This document shows positions 9,446 through 18,003 of a DNA stretch of 64,000 nucleotides, one piece after another. A program made the translations under genes and the position numbers. Within the stretch, counting starts at the first letter, position 1. The number at the start of each line of letters is the position of its first letter. The notes below the pieces were generated by a model. The model made no database searches and was not told where the DNA came from. It was given only the letters and a program-made list of their open reading frames with translations. The stretch is from the NCBI GenBank assembly GCA_021776175.1, contig JAJFGJ010000006.1:1-64000 (forward strand), written 5' to 3'. Source of the DNA: Kiloniellaceae bacterium. GTDB taxonomy: Bacteria > Pseudomonadota > Alphaproteobacteria > Kiloniellales > J153.

Positions 9446-9850
9446 TCAGGCCTGTTCCAGCTCGATCAAGGTGCCGCAGAAATCCTTAGGATGCAGGAAC
9501 AGGACCGGCTTGCCGTGGGCGCCGGTCTTGGGCTCGCCGCCGCCCAGCACCCGGGCGCCCGCGGCCTTGAGTCGATCGCGCGCGGCCAGGATATCGCCGA
9601 CTTCGTAACAAACGTGATGAACGCCGCCTGACGGGTTTCGCTCAAGGAACGGCGCGATTGGCGAGTTGTCGCCCAGGGGATGCAAGAGCTCGATCTTGGC
9701 GTTCGGCAGTTCGACGAAAACGACGGTGACGCCGTGATCGGGCTCATCGCCCGGCGCCGACACCTTGGCGCCGAGGATATCGCGATACATGGCCGTGGCC
9801 GCCGCCAAGTCCGGCACCGCGATGGCCACATGATTCAGCTTGCCGATCAC
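9446..9850 (-). CDS. mce: Methylmalonyl-CoA epimerase
   Basis: A 134-residue vicinal-oxygen-chelate protein that interconverts (2R)- and (2S)-methylmalonyl-CoA between propionyl-CoA carboxylase and methylmalonyl-CoA mutase. It has the tandem beta-alpha-beta-beta-beta fold, metal-ligand histidines in KLNHVAIAV (His7) and GVHHVCYEV, and the C-terminal glutamate in GTLIELEQA. The length is the family norm. It lies 33 bases upstream of the DUF1467 start on the same strand, so co-transcription is likely. The mutase and carboxylase are not in this window. Confidence 0.93.
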   Translation of the reverse strand: MIGKLNHVAIAVPDLAAATAMYRDILGAKVSAPGDEPDHGVTVVFVELPNAKIELLHPLGDNSPIAPFLERNPSGGVHHVCYEVGDILAARDRLKAAGARVLGGGEPKTGAHGKPVLFLHPKDFCGTLIELEQA

Positions 9851-9886
9851 GCATTCACTCCGTGGGCGCGGCGGCGGCTACAGGGC

Positions 9887-10390
9887 TTAGGACCCGGTGT
9901 CGGCCAGGCTTGGGCGCTGGTTTTGGTCCTCGGCATCCCCGGCCCTGCCGACGGTTCCGACGATGGCGCCGCCCGCCTCGATCGCTATCCGGTCATAGCT
10001 GGTCTCACCGCGCACCAGCCCGCTGGCGGCCACGTCCAACTGTCCGGTTACGTTCAGGGTCCCCTCGAAGGTTCCGGCGATCATGGCGTGTCCAGTTTCA
10101 GCCGCGCCAAGGAAAGTTCCGCCCTTTCGGACCTCAAGTCGGTCCGTCTTGAGGGTCGCTTCCACCCGGCCCTCGACAATGAGCGCGCGGCAGTCGTCGA
10201 TCTGGCCCTTAACGTGGATATCCCGCCCAACGATCAAAGTCCCCTCCGGCGCGCTATCCAGCGCGGCCGGGCCCGGCAGTGGCTGGCTTTGTCCGACAGC
10301 GACAATACCCTTGGGCAAGGGCCGGTTTCCTATCGGCTCTCGCGGGCGGCTGGGGATGGGCTGTCGCGGCGTCTGCGTAACGGTTTTCAT
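9887..10390 (-). CDS. Bactofilin family cytoskeletal protein
   Basis: 167 residues with a bactofilin domain (Pfam DUF583), a right-handed beta-helix that polymerises without nucleotide. A proline-rich N-terminal tail (about residues 1-45) precedes the repeat-like core (about 50-150), with stretches such as GTLIVGRDIHVKGQI and GLVRGETSYDRIAIEAGG. Bactofilins form membrane-attached filaments that position cell-wall enzymes or stalk machinery; this one's partner is not apparent. The ATG at 10390 gives MKTVTQTP; an extension to 10420 reads through the ribosome-binding region and was not used. No peptidase of the LmdC/M23 type is adjacent, which is unlike many bactofilin loci. Confidence 0.9.
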   Translation of the reverse strand: MKTVTQTPRQPIPSRPREPIGNRPLPKGIVAVGQSQPLPGPAALDSAPEGTLIVGRDIHVKGQIDDCRALIVEGRVEATLKTDRLEVRKGGTFLGAAETGHAMIAGTFEGTLNVTGQLDVAASGLVRGETSYDRIAIEAGGAIVGTVGRAGDAEDQNQRPSLADTGS

Positions 10391-10641
10391 TGTTTTGCAC
10401 TCCCAGGAGGCGCGTATCACGCTCTTTGGAGCTAAGGTTAGCGGAGGCGGACCCGCTCAGACCAGGAGAAAATTGTGGCATTTGTCTCCAAGACCGGCGG
10501 CGCGCGCCCTGAATGAGGTATCGGCTTATGGTTCTTCTGGCCGTCAGCCCCCGTCCCGCCTATTTTCTCCCAAAGCCCGGCACACCTTTTCCAGTGGCGC
10601 CGGGACCCAGAGTTTCGCTCCAGGCGCTGAAAGGAAATCAC

Positions 10642-11695
10642 ATGGCGCGACGCCCTGCCGTCACCCGGAAAACCGCGCCCAAGGGCCTGAAACCGGTCGG
10701 CTTGGCCCTTCAAGGAGGCGGTTCTCACGGCGCCTTTACCTGGGGGGTCCTGGATCGGCTGCTGCAAGACGAACGGCTTGAAATCGAAGGGATCAGCGGC
10801 ACCAGCGCCGGGGCCATGAACGCGGTGGTCGTCGCCGACGGCCTGGTGCGCGGCGGGCGCGACGGCGCGCGCGCGGCCTTGACCCGGTTTTGGGAGGCGG
10901 TCTCGCGCCTTGGCCGCTTCGGGCCGGTTCAGCGCGGACCGTTCGAGATCGCCAGCGGTTCCTGGAATTTACACGATTCACCCGGCTATATCATGTTCGA
11001 TTGGGTCAGCCGCTTTCTTTCGCCCTATCAATTCAACCCGCTGAATCACAATCCGCTCCTTGAGATGCTGCGCGACACAATCGATTTCGATAACGTCCGG
11101 AGGTGCACCAAGACGCGCCTATTCATCGCCGCCACCAGCGTGCGCAGCGGCAAAATCCGGGTTTTCGAGAACCGGGAGGTCTGCGCCGAGGCGATCATGG
11201 CTTCCGCCTGCCTGCCGCACCTGTTCCAGGCCGTCGAATTGGATGGCGAGCCTTATTGGGACGGCGGATACATGGGCAATCCGGCGATCTATCCCTTGAT
11301 CTACAACTGCGCGACGCGCGATGTCGTCATCGTCCAGGTCAATCCCATGGTCCGCGACGAGGTTCCCACGACCCCCCCCAGAGATTCTGGACCGCCTCAA
11401 CGAAATCAGCTTCAATTCCAGTCTTATGCGCGAGATGCGGGCGATCGCCTTCGTCACCCGCCTCCTGGAAGAAAACAACCTCGGCGATTCCCGCTACAAG
11501 CGCATGTTGATCCACCGGATCGACGTGGCCGCCGAGATGAACGCCTTGGGCGCCTCCAGCAAGATCAATGCCGATCTGGAATTTCTGCGCCATTTGCGCG
11601 ATCTGGGCCGGGCCCAGGCCGATGGCTGGCTGGCGCGGAACTTCGAATCCCTGGGCGAAAGCTCCACGGTCGATATCGGCAAGGACTACTTGTGA
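10642..11695 (+). CDS. Patatin-like phospholipase, frame shifted by one base near its 3' end
   Basis: Serine lipase of the patatin (PNPLA) family. It starts MARRPAVTR after an AAGGA ribosome-binding site. It has the oxyanion loop GGGSHGAFTWG (about residues 23-33), nucleophile elbow GTSAG (about 53-57) and the catalytic Asp in DGGYMGN. From the ATG the frame is normal to a run of eight C at 11372-11379, after which it reads unrelated sequence to 11763. The expected C-terminus (EILDRLNEISFNSSLMREM to IGKDYL, stop 11695) is intact one frame over. Seven C would join the two parts as VPTTPPEILD. So it is a real recent frameshift, a slippery or phase-variable tract, or a read error. The catalytic domain comes before the shift. 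Confidence 0.85.
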
Positions 11696-11702
11696 CGAAA
11701 AG

Positions 11703-12557
11703 TCAGCCGCCGGCCGCGAGGGTCCTATACAACTCCGGCCGCCGCTGGGTCATGAGCGGATAGCGCGCGCGGACCTCTTGAATGAAATCGAGGTCGATGA
11801 AGGCGGTCACGCAATCCTCGCTATCGGAAGCGGTGGCGACGATCACGCCCCAGGGATCGACGATCATGCTGCGCCCGACGAAACCGATGCCCGACTTCGG
11901 CTCGATGCCGTATTGCCCCGAGGCGACCACGAAGGCCTGATTTTCGGTCGCGCGGGCGCGCAGGAAGAACTCCCAGTGATCGAACCTGGGGCTCAGGAAG
12001 GCCGAGGCGCAAACCAGAATCTCGGCGCCGTTGAGGGCCATCTCCCGGTAGACCTCGGGAAACCGCAGATCGCTGCACACCGAAAGGCCGATGCGCGCCA
12101 GATTGGTGCCGTAAACATCCAGGTTGCCGCCCGGTGAAATGGCATCGGACTCCCGGATGCCGCCCTTGATGTCGGTCCGGTTGGGCGCATCGAACAAGTG
12201 GGTCTTGCGGTAAACCCCGATAATCTCACCCTGGGGAGAAATCAGCGGCACCGAGTTGTAATAGGTGCCGTCTTCGCCGCGTTCGTACATGGATCCGGCG
12301 ACGAACATGTTGTAGCGGCGCGCCTTGTCGGCCAGCATCTCGGTCGTGGGACCCGGAAACGGCTCGGCGATTTTTTCGTGCAGGCCCTTTTCGCTGAACC
12401 CCAGCCCGGTCCACAACTCGGGCAGCACGGCCAGGTCCGACCCGCGCCCGCCGGCGACATCGAGCCAGCCGGCCATCTTGTCCACGGTCGCCGCCTTTTC
12501 GCCGTCCACCGCTGTGATCTGTATGGCCGAAACCGTCAGTTGGCGTTTCTCGTCCAT
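11703..12557 (-). CDS. Carbon-nitrogen hydrolase (nitrilase superfamily)
   Basis: 284 residues with the full catalytic set of the nitrilase superfamily: Glu in LPELWTG, Lys in YRKTHLFD and the nucleophile Cys in SVCSDLRFPE. Members hydrolyse C-N bonds in amides, N-carbamoyl compounds or deaminated glutathione. The YRKTHLFD and CSDLRFPE contexts resemble omega-amidase/Nit2-like aliphatic amidases. The exact substrate cannot be told. The ATG at 12557 (MDEKRQLTV) fits family length; an extension to 12608 is unsupported. It converges with the patatin gene, leaving about 7 bases between stops. A decayed partial copy of this gene lies at 13637-13699. Confidence 0.88.
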   Translation of the reverse strand: MDEKRQLTVSAIQITAVDGEKAATVDKMAGWLDVAGGRGSDLAVLPELWTGLGFSEKGLHEKIAEPFPGPTTEMLADKARRYNMFVAGSMYERGEDGTYYNSVPLISPQGEIIGVYRKTHLFDAPNRTDIKGGIRESDAISPGGNLDVYGTNLARIGLSVCSDLRFPEVYREMALNGAEILVCASAFLSPRFDHWEFFLRARATENQAFVVASGQYGIEPKSGIGFVGRSMIVDPWGVIVATASDSEDCVTAFIDLDFIQEVRARYPLMTQRRPELYRTLAAGG

Positions 12558-12962
12558 GGGTCCGCTCCAGGTTATTCCAACGCACCTTGGCGCATTATAG
12601 CAGGCCACGGCGGGTCAGCCTACCGGTGGCAATGCCCTGTCTCGTCTTCACCGCGTCGCGCCCTTTCACGCAGTTGCCTTGAAGGTTGCTTGGGACCATG
12701 GGGCTGCGGCAAGGCGGATCCACCGCCAGACTTTAGTCTGATCTTTTTCCGACTTAAGGCCGGTCGGATTCCCAGGCTTTCGCCCATTACGGAAACCTTC
12801 GTGGCGCGAGATACTTCCCGCATTGTGCTGAAGTGATAGCGCGTAGCACCTAATCCGTAGAGCCATTTTCGGCCCGTTGCTACCCTGCTTGCCGATAGTT
12901 CCGATGATGGGCTCCACAAGCAACTCGCACGGATCCGCACAATAAATTTGGAGGGAACCGAG
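12558..12962. other. Intergenic region between divergent genes, nothing recognised
   Basis: About 405 bases separate the nitrilase-family gene (minus) from the small exported protein (plus). It should hold both promoters, but I found no pair of boxes good enough to name. Open frames crossing it show no family features. Confidence 0.5.
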
Positions 12963-13544
12963 ATGAGAACCATAACGCCATCATTTTTAAAAGCGGGGAT
13001 CATAGCTCTTGCGCTCACCGCGCTTGTGGGCACCAACGCAGCCTTGGCCCAGGTAGCCGTGATCGATCCCAGCCTCGAAGTGTTCCGCATCCGTTGTCAA
13101 ATTGACGTCGACATCAACCCCGCCACGGGGCTGGCGGAGCCTAAAGTGCAGATCCAGGTAAAGGCGCGCGCGGACCTTCTAGATGGTCTACAAGTAGGAA
13201 TCATGGTCGAAAATATATCGGCCGTCATTCCGCCGCTTCCTTCTGTTGTTAGCACCACATTCGATCTTGGTTCCGCAACGGCCGACTGGGACACTTTTCC
13301 GGACCCGGCGGCCCTCGATCCGTCGACGGTAATCGCCGGTGATTTTGTCGAAGCCGATGAGTCGATAAGGGGTACAGCCCAAGTTACCAGCACCGGGCAA
13401 ACAGTGTCGGACGTTGCTCAATGCGTGGATAAGACATCGGCCCAGTTCAAGCAGCAAACCAAGGGCGTCTGCAAGTTGAAGGATTTCCTTCGCATGAAAT
13501 GCAAATCGGGTGACATACTTCCCGACGGCACAATCATGCCATAA
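12963..13544 (+). CDS. Small exported protein of unknown function
   Basis: 193 residues starting at the ATG at 12963 after a strong GGAGGGA ribosome-binding site. The signal peptide covers about residues 1-31 (hydrophobic run AGIIALALTALVG, cleavage near AALA). The mature chain has four cysteines (in IRCQIDV, AQCVDKT, GVCKLKD and MKCKSGD), consistent with disulfides outside the cytoplasm. It is rich in Asp, Val and Thr and looks beta-structured. No family was recognised. A strong stem-loop follows the stop, so it is probably a single-gene transcript. Confidence 0.7.
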   Translation: MRTITPSFLKAGIIALALTALVGTNAALAQVAVIDPSLEVFRIRCQIDVDINPATGLAEPKVQIQVKARADLLDGLQVGIMVENISAVIPPLPSVVSTTFDLGSATADWDTFPDPAALDPSTVIAGDFVEADESIRGTAQVTSTGQTVSDVAQCVDKTSAQFKQQTKGVCKLKDFLRMKCKSGDILPDGTIMP

Positions 13545-13566
13545 ATATTGGGCACTAGTATTCCGG

Positions 13567-13595
13567 CGGGGCGGATGGGCAATCCATCCGCCCCG
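13567..13595 (+). terminator. Probable terminator hairpin after the small exported protein
   Basis: A perfect 12-bp stem, CGGGGCGGATGG (13567-13578) and CCATCCGCCCCG (13584-13595), with a 5-base loop GCAAT. It lies 22 bases after the stop of the exported-protein gene. The following bases are TTGCATACTT, so the T-run is weak, but the stem is very stable. Confidence 0.65.
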
Positions 13596-13636
13596 TTGCA
13601 TACTTGAACTTAGAGAATTACTACCGGGTGTTCCGT

Positions 13637-13699
13637 CTCGCCGTTCTCGTACATGGACCCGACGACGAGCATGTTGTAGCGGCGCGCCTTGTCGGCCGC
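13637..13699 (-). pseudogene. Remnant of a nitrilase-family gene
   Basis: On the minus strand this stretch encodes ADKARRYNMLVVGSMYENGE, close to ADKARRYNMFVAGSMYERGE in the intact nitrilase-family gene at 11703-12557. By eye, 45 of 48 bases match between 13652-13699 and the corresponding part of that gene (12286-12333), and similarity fades on both sides. No catalytic residues, start or full frame are present. It is most likely what is left of a second copy or a duplicated fragment, wedged between a terminator and the cyclase gene. Confidence 0.65.
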
Positions 13700-13715
13700 A
13701 AAACGGGCAACAATT

Positions 13716-15497
13716 CTATTCAAGCCCTGCTGTTCTCAGCTGATCCACCAAATGATCTAAATGCTTTCGATCCTTGTAGGGCTGCGAGTCGGCGAAGGCT
13801 GCCAGGCTGAACCCGGGCTTCAACGCCAGAACCTGCCGGGCAGCCCGCCGGGCCTCCTCGCTCCGCCCCAGTCCCACCGCGCTGGCAGCGAGAACCAGGT
13901 AGGGCTCGAGCTTGTTCGGCTCGAGCGCGATGGCGTCCTCAGCGGCGGCCATCGCCTCGTCATAGCGCGCGGCGCCGTGGTAGGAGACGGCAAGCACGGC
14001 GGGAAAGATCTGTGGGTGCAACGGGCTCAGGCGGAAGGCGTGCTGAGCATGATCGATGGCGTCGCCGGCCTCTCCCAAGTAGTTCAGGACACTGGCCTTC
14101 ACGGTGAAAGAGGCGGGGCAGCTCGGCCGCGCGGAGACCGCCTCGTCGGCTTCGGCCTTGGCGTCATCGAATTCCCGCCTCAAGAGGTGCACCTGGGCCA
14201 GGATGAGGTGCGGGTAGCCGGTCACGTCCTCCAAGTCGATGGCTTGGCGAGCGAGCGCCACCGACTTGTCCAGCGACTGCGCCGGGTCGTCGCTCAATCC
14301 GAAAAAGGCAGCGACCCAGTGGGAAAGCGCCGCCCCCGCGTAGCCGACGGAAGCGCCGGGCTCGAGTGCGATCGCCTCTTCGAACAGACGCTGGGCTTCG
14401 CTGAGCTCTAGCTTGTTGGTGGCCTTCCACAGTTGTTGCTCGCCCTTATAGATGCATTCTTGCGCCGCCGGGTTCTTCAGCACATTGCGAATGATGCGGG
14501 CCATTTCGCCGCTAACCAGCTTGATATCCATGGCGGCGACAAGCTCCTCGGTGATCTCGTCCTGAAGGGCAAAGAAGTCGCCGTGATCGCGTAGTTCACG
14601 GTCGAGCTTATCAGCCCAGAGAAAGCGGCCGGTCGAAACCTCCAGAAGCTCCGCATTGATACGAATTCTGGGCCCCAGCTTGCGCACCTGTCCCTTGAGC
14701 AAATAACGCACGGCAAAGCGCTGCGCCAGTTCCTCGGCCGACATCTGCTTGGATAATTGCAGGGAGGGTGACTCGTCGTTCACGAGGATCAAACCGGGCA
14801 AGCGATTTAGGGCGACCGCTACACCATTGGTAAGGCAGTCGGCGAAATCTGCACCTTCGGGGTCGCTACCCAACGGCTCAAAGGGCTTGATCGCGAGGGT
14901 GGGCTCGTCCGCCCGCTTTAGCCTGGTCCTCGGATCTGTTTTGGCGTGTTGCTTCGGCAACTCCGGTTGATCCACGAGGACCCGATAGATGCGCACTGGC
15001 TTTGCCAGGCTCTTCACCTGCTGCTCACCGAGATAGTCGCAGCGCGCCGACAGCTTGTTGCCGATGGCGTCGTAAACTGATCCCGATAGGCAGATGCCGC
15101 CGGGTTCGGCCAGGCCCTCCAGGCGCGCGGCGACATTGACGCCCTCGCCGTATATATCCTCGCCCTCGACGATCACATCGCCCAGGTTGATGCCGATGCG
15201 CAGCGCGATGCGGCGATCCGGGTCCTGCCCGGTACTGCGCTCTGCGGTCTGCCGCTGGATCGTCGTTGCACAGGTCACCGCGTCCACGACGCTGGCGAAC
15301 TCGACCAAGGTGCCGTCGCCCATCAGTTTCACCACGCGACCCTTGTGGGTGGCGATCGCCGGGTCGATCACCTCGCGGCGATGTTGCTTGACGGCGCGCA
15401 GGGTTCCCGCCTCGTCCACCTCCATGAGGCGGCTATAGCCGACCACATCGGCCATAAGGATGGCTGCAAGCCGGCGATTGAGGTTTTCCTCGGCCAT
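13716..15497 (-). CDS. Class III adenylate/guanylate cyclase with TolB-like and TPR domains
   Basis: 593 residues in three parts. The N-terminal class III cyclase domain (about residues 8-165) has the metal-binding aspartates in LMADVVGYSRLM and KLMGDGTLVEF, and the GDVIVEGEDIYGEGVN segment. A central TolB-like/FlgO-like domain (about 195-330) includes RYLLKGQVRKLGPRIRI and TGRFLWADKLDREL. The C-terminal part (about 345-590) is a run of TPR repeats. It should make cAMP in the cytoplasm in response to a signal read by the C-terminal domains; the signal is unknown. There is no membrane helix. The ATG at 15497 has a GGGGGGA ribosome-binding site; ATGs at 15527 and 15539 are alternatives. This architecture recurs in Rhizobiales and Rhodospirillales, often in many copies per genome. 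Confidence 0.88.
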   Translation of the reverse strand: MAEENLNRRLAAILMADVVGYSRLMEVDEAGTLRAVKQHRREVIDPAIATHKGRVVKLMGDGTLVEFASVVDAVTCATTIQRQTAERSTGQDPDRRIALRIGINLGDVIVEGEDIYGEGVNVAARLEGLAEPGGICLSGSVYDAIGNKLSARCDYLGEQQVKSLAKPVRIYRVLVDQPELPKQHAKTDPRTRLKRADEPTLAIKPFEPLGSDPEGADFADCLTNGVAVALNRLPGLILVNDESPSLQLSKQMSAEELAQRFAVRYLLKGQVRKLGPRIRINAELLEVSTGRFLWADKLDRELRDHGDFFALQDEITEELVAAMDIKLVSGEMARIIRNVLKNPAAQECIYKGEQQLWKATNKLELSEAQRLFEEAIALEPGASVGYAGAALSHWVAAFFGLSDDPAQSLDKSVALARQAIDLEDVTGYPHLILAQVHLLRREFDDAKAEADEAVSARPSCPASFTVKASVLNYLGEAGDAIDHAQHAFRLSPLHPQIFPAVLAVSYHGAARYDEAMAAAEDAIALEPNKLEPYLVLAASAVGLGRSEEARRAARQVLALKPGFSLAAFADSQPYKDRKHLDHLVDQLRTAGLE

Positions 15498-15868
15498 GGT
15501 GGTCCCCCCAAGGATTTCCTTGAGCATTCTATTCGACATGTTTGATGATAGGGAGTCCCTAGTCGAACCGGGGCCGAAGGGCTGCTTAGGGTCAAAACCG
15601 GTCCTGGCAGGCCTCACCCAGTGACGTCAGTAGTCGGGCCAGCGCGAGCCTCCAGATCAAGAAGGCGGAGGTGACCGCGCGAAGGTCGGTTCTAGGGGGT
15701 AGAGCAGTCGTACCAGCGACGTAACCCGTACCGCCGCTTGTAGCCATGAGCGGAAGTCGACTTGTTGACGTGGGATTGTAGTTGTATGCGAGTTGACGCG
15801 GCGGTCTCCAATATGCAATTTCGAGGAAATCCTTGGATTTTCAGAAAGAGGACAGATTGGAGTAACCC
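15498..15868. other. Intergenic region upstream of the cyclase and Rieske genes
   Basis: About 370 bases between divergent genes. Two TTGACG hexamers occur near 15764 and 15795 on the plus strand, but neither has a convincing -10 partner at normal spacing. No gene is seen. Confidence 0.4.
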
Positions 15869-16993
15869 ATGGTCGCCGATTTGGTCTCTGGCGAAAGAGG
15901 TGCCTTCGCCGAAGTCGCGCAGGAGTCTTTCACCTTACCTTCGCGCTACTATCTGGAACCGGAAATTCATGCGCAGGAAATTCACAAGATATTCCAGAGG
16001 TCCTGGCTATACGCCGGGCATGTCACGGACCTGCCTGATGAAGGCAGCTATTTAACAGAGGACTTGGCCGGGCAGCCGATCTTGATCGTGCGAGCCAAAG
16101 ACGGTCAGATACGCGCCTTCTTCAATGTGTGCCAACATCGCGGGCATATCCTTCTTTCCGGCCGGGGCCGACTCAAGGGGCGGATTGTTTGCCCCTATCA
16201 TGCTTGGTGCTACGGTTTTGACGGGACCCTGCTGAAGGCACGCTTGACCGATAATGTTTCCGATTTCGACACTGGGGATTTTCGTCTCAAACCAATCCAG
16301 CTTGCAGTCGTGGCCGGCCTTATCTTCATCAACCTCGACCCGGAAGCCACGCCGAAAGACGGTGATCTTCGGGAATTCGAAGCATCGATCCTCGACCACC
16401 TCCCAGAGATGCCGCATTACGCCGCCCGTCATCGCTTCGAATTCGATATCGCGGCCAACTGGAAGGTTGTGGTGGATAATTTCTCGGAAGGCTACCACAT
16501 TCCCGTCGCCCATCCGAAGTTAGCCACCCTCTACAACAAGCAGGGAGTCTCATCCCGGTTGGGGAAACGCTATAGCTTCTACCAAAAAACAGCTCGCTCG
16601 GGATTCTCCGACTTCGAGACCAAAGGCGACGAGCCTTATCTGACCTGGACTCTTTGGCCTAATCTCTGCCTCCTCAGCTTGCCCGGTAGTCCGCAATTGG
16701 TCGTGCTGCGCATGAGTCCCAATGGACCCGAGCGCTGCCTTGAGCGAGCCGACATCTACAGCCCGCCTGAATTGGAGAGCCCAAATTTGGAGGCCGTGGA
16801 ATCGCTGTTCGCGGACATTTTCAATCGGGAAGATATCTCGCTTGTAGAGAGCGTGCAGCGCGGCTTAGCCAGCCTTGGTTACGATCAGGGCCGCTATGTC
16901 GTCGATTCCGAGGATTCCTGGTTCTCAGAGTCGGCGCTTCATCGGTTCCACCGTCAGGTATTGGACGCTCTAGCCGACGGGAACCAAGACTAA
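15869..16993 (+). CDS. Rieske non-heme iron oxygenase, alpha-subunit type
   Basis: 374 residues. The Rieske [2Fe-2S] ligands are Cys88-x-His90 (CQHRGH) and Cys108-x2-His111 (CPYHAW). The mononuclear iron site is in DNFSEGYHIPVAH, with His210 and His215, and the bridging Asp203 just before. The C-terminal EDISLVESVQRGL motif is typical of the branch that includes choline monooxygenase and glycine-betaine or stachydrine demethylases (GbcA-like). It would hydroxylate or demethylate a small quaternary amine or aromatic compound using electrons from a reductase. No reductase or ferredoxin gene is beside it. The ATG follows GGAG by 6 bases. The choline genes at 31-37 kb make a methylamine substrate plausible, but this is inference. 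Confidence 0.85.
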   Translation: MVADLVSGERGAFAEVAQESFTLPSRYYLEPEIHAQEIHKIFQRSWLYAGHVTDLPDEGSYLTEDLAGQPILIVRAKDGQIRAFFNVCQHRGHILLSGRGRLKGRIVCPYHAWCYGFDGTLLKARLTDNVSDFDTGDFRLKPIQLAVVAGLIFINLDPEATPKDGDLREFEASILDHLPEMPHYAARHRFEFDIAANWKVVVDNFSEGYHIPVAHPKLATLYNKQGVSSRLGKRYSFYQKTARSGFSDFETKGDEPYLTWTLWPNLCLLSLPGSPQLVVLRMSPNGPERCLERADIYSPPELESPNLEAVESLFADIFNREDISLVESVQRGLASLGYDQGRYVVDSEDSWFSESALHRFHRQVLDALADGNQD

Positions 16994-17039
16994 ATCCGCC
17001 CAAATTAATCTCTGCAGGCCGAGCGGCCCTCGCTGCCGA

Positions 17040-17990
17040 TTATGCCGAGTCTGCGCCATAGTAAAGTGCGGCGACGTGTTGCGCCTCGGCGAAGAACAGC
17101 CAGCGTTCGATCAACATGCCGAACATGGCCACCGCCGCGGCCAGGAATGCCAGGATCGCGGCGGCTGGCCCGTTCGCCACGGCGGCCACGGCCAGGCACA
17201 AAACCAAGGGCACGATGAAGCCCGCGAGCAAAGCGTAGATACGCAGCTTTTGGGCGTGCTTGCGGGCGACACGGAAACCCATTTCGCGCTGCACGTAATT
17301 GGTCTGGGTGTGCGCCGGCTCCCATTGCCGCACGGTGCCCAGCCGCCCCAAGCCGGTGGCGTGGCCGGTGTCGCGCGGCGCCTTAGCGGTATCGATGCTG
17401 TGCCAGTATCCAAACTTCGCCACCATGGCGAGCGACAGCGCCGCGATGCTCAGCCAGGTAAACAGACTCCGGCCCTCCCCGAACGCGATCACCAGGGCAT
17501 TGAACCACAGGGCACCGGTCGCGACCGCCAAGAGAACGTAGACCGAGGTCACCCAGTCGTTATGCCACTGGCGGATAGTCTTCAGCGATTGATAGATCAT
17601 CCCGGTGCAGTAAACGGTCGCAAGCGCGCCAACGGCCGCCGCGACGCCGAACAGGGCCCAAACGCCGCTGGTATCCTCCACGAATACCCACCCCATGGCG
17701 AAGAGTCCGGCGGGCACATAGGTAATCAGGGCCATAACCCCTTCGCGCGACAGCCAGGAACTGCGCCACTGGGTCACCGCCCGCCAGGCACGTTCCGGAT
17801 GCCCCAAATGAAAGGCCGAGGAAGCCAATCCGAAGGTCACCATGGCGAAGGATAGGCCGAACCCGATCGCACCCATCACCGGATCGGCGGGTATGGCCCC
17901 GGCCACGGCAAACAGGCACAGCAGAATCATCAGGCCGTAGCCGGCGCCCGAGAACGTGGTGAAGAGCAACACGGAATATGCGGGATGCAT
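17040..17990 (-). CDS. soeC: Membrane anchor subunit of SoeABC-type molybdoenzyme
   Basis: 316-residue polytopic inner-membrane protein of the DmsC/NrfD-like anchor family with about eight hydrophobic segments. The N-terminal AYSVLLFTTFSGAGYGLM and the HLGHPERAWRA segment are typical of DmsC-type anchors. It should pass electrons between the quinone pool and the iron-sulfur subunit. It is the third gene of the soeA-soeB-soeC set, 13 bases after soeB. It converges with the Rieske gene. The assignment to SoeC instead of DmsC rests on the partner subunits. Confidence 0.8.
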   Translation of the reverse strand: MHPAYSVLLFTTFSGAGYGLMILLCLFAVAGAIPADPVMGAIGFGLSFAMVTFGLASSAFHLGHPERAWRAVTQWRSSWLSREGVMALITYVPAGLFAMGWVFVEDTSGVWALFGVAAAVGALATVYCTGMIYQSLKTIRQWHNDWVTSVYVLLAVATGALWFNALVIAFGEGRSLFTWLSIAALSLAMVAKFGYWHSIDTAKAPRDTGHATGLGRLGTVRQWEPAHTQTNYVQREMGFRVARKHAQKLRIYALLAGFIVPLVLCLAVAAVANGPAAAILAFLAAAVAMFGMLIERWLFFAEAQHVAALYYGADSA

Positions 17991-18003
17991 TTTGCCGGTT
18001 CTC

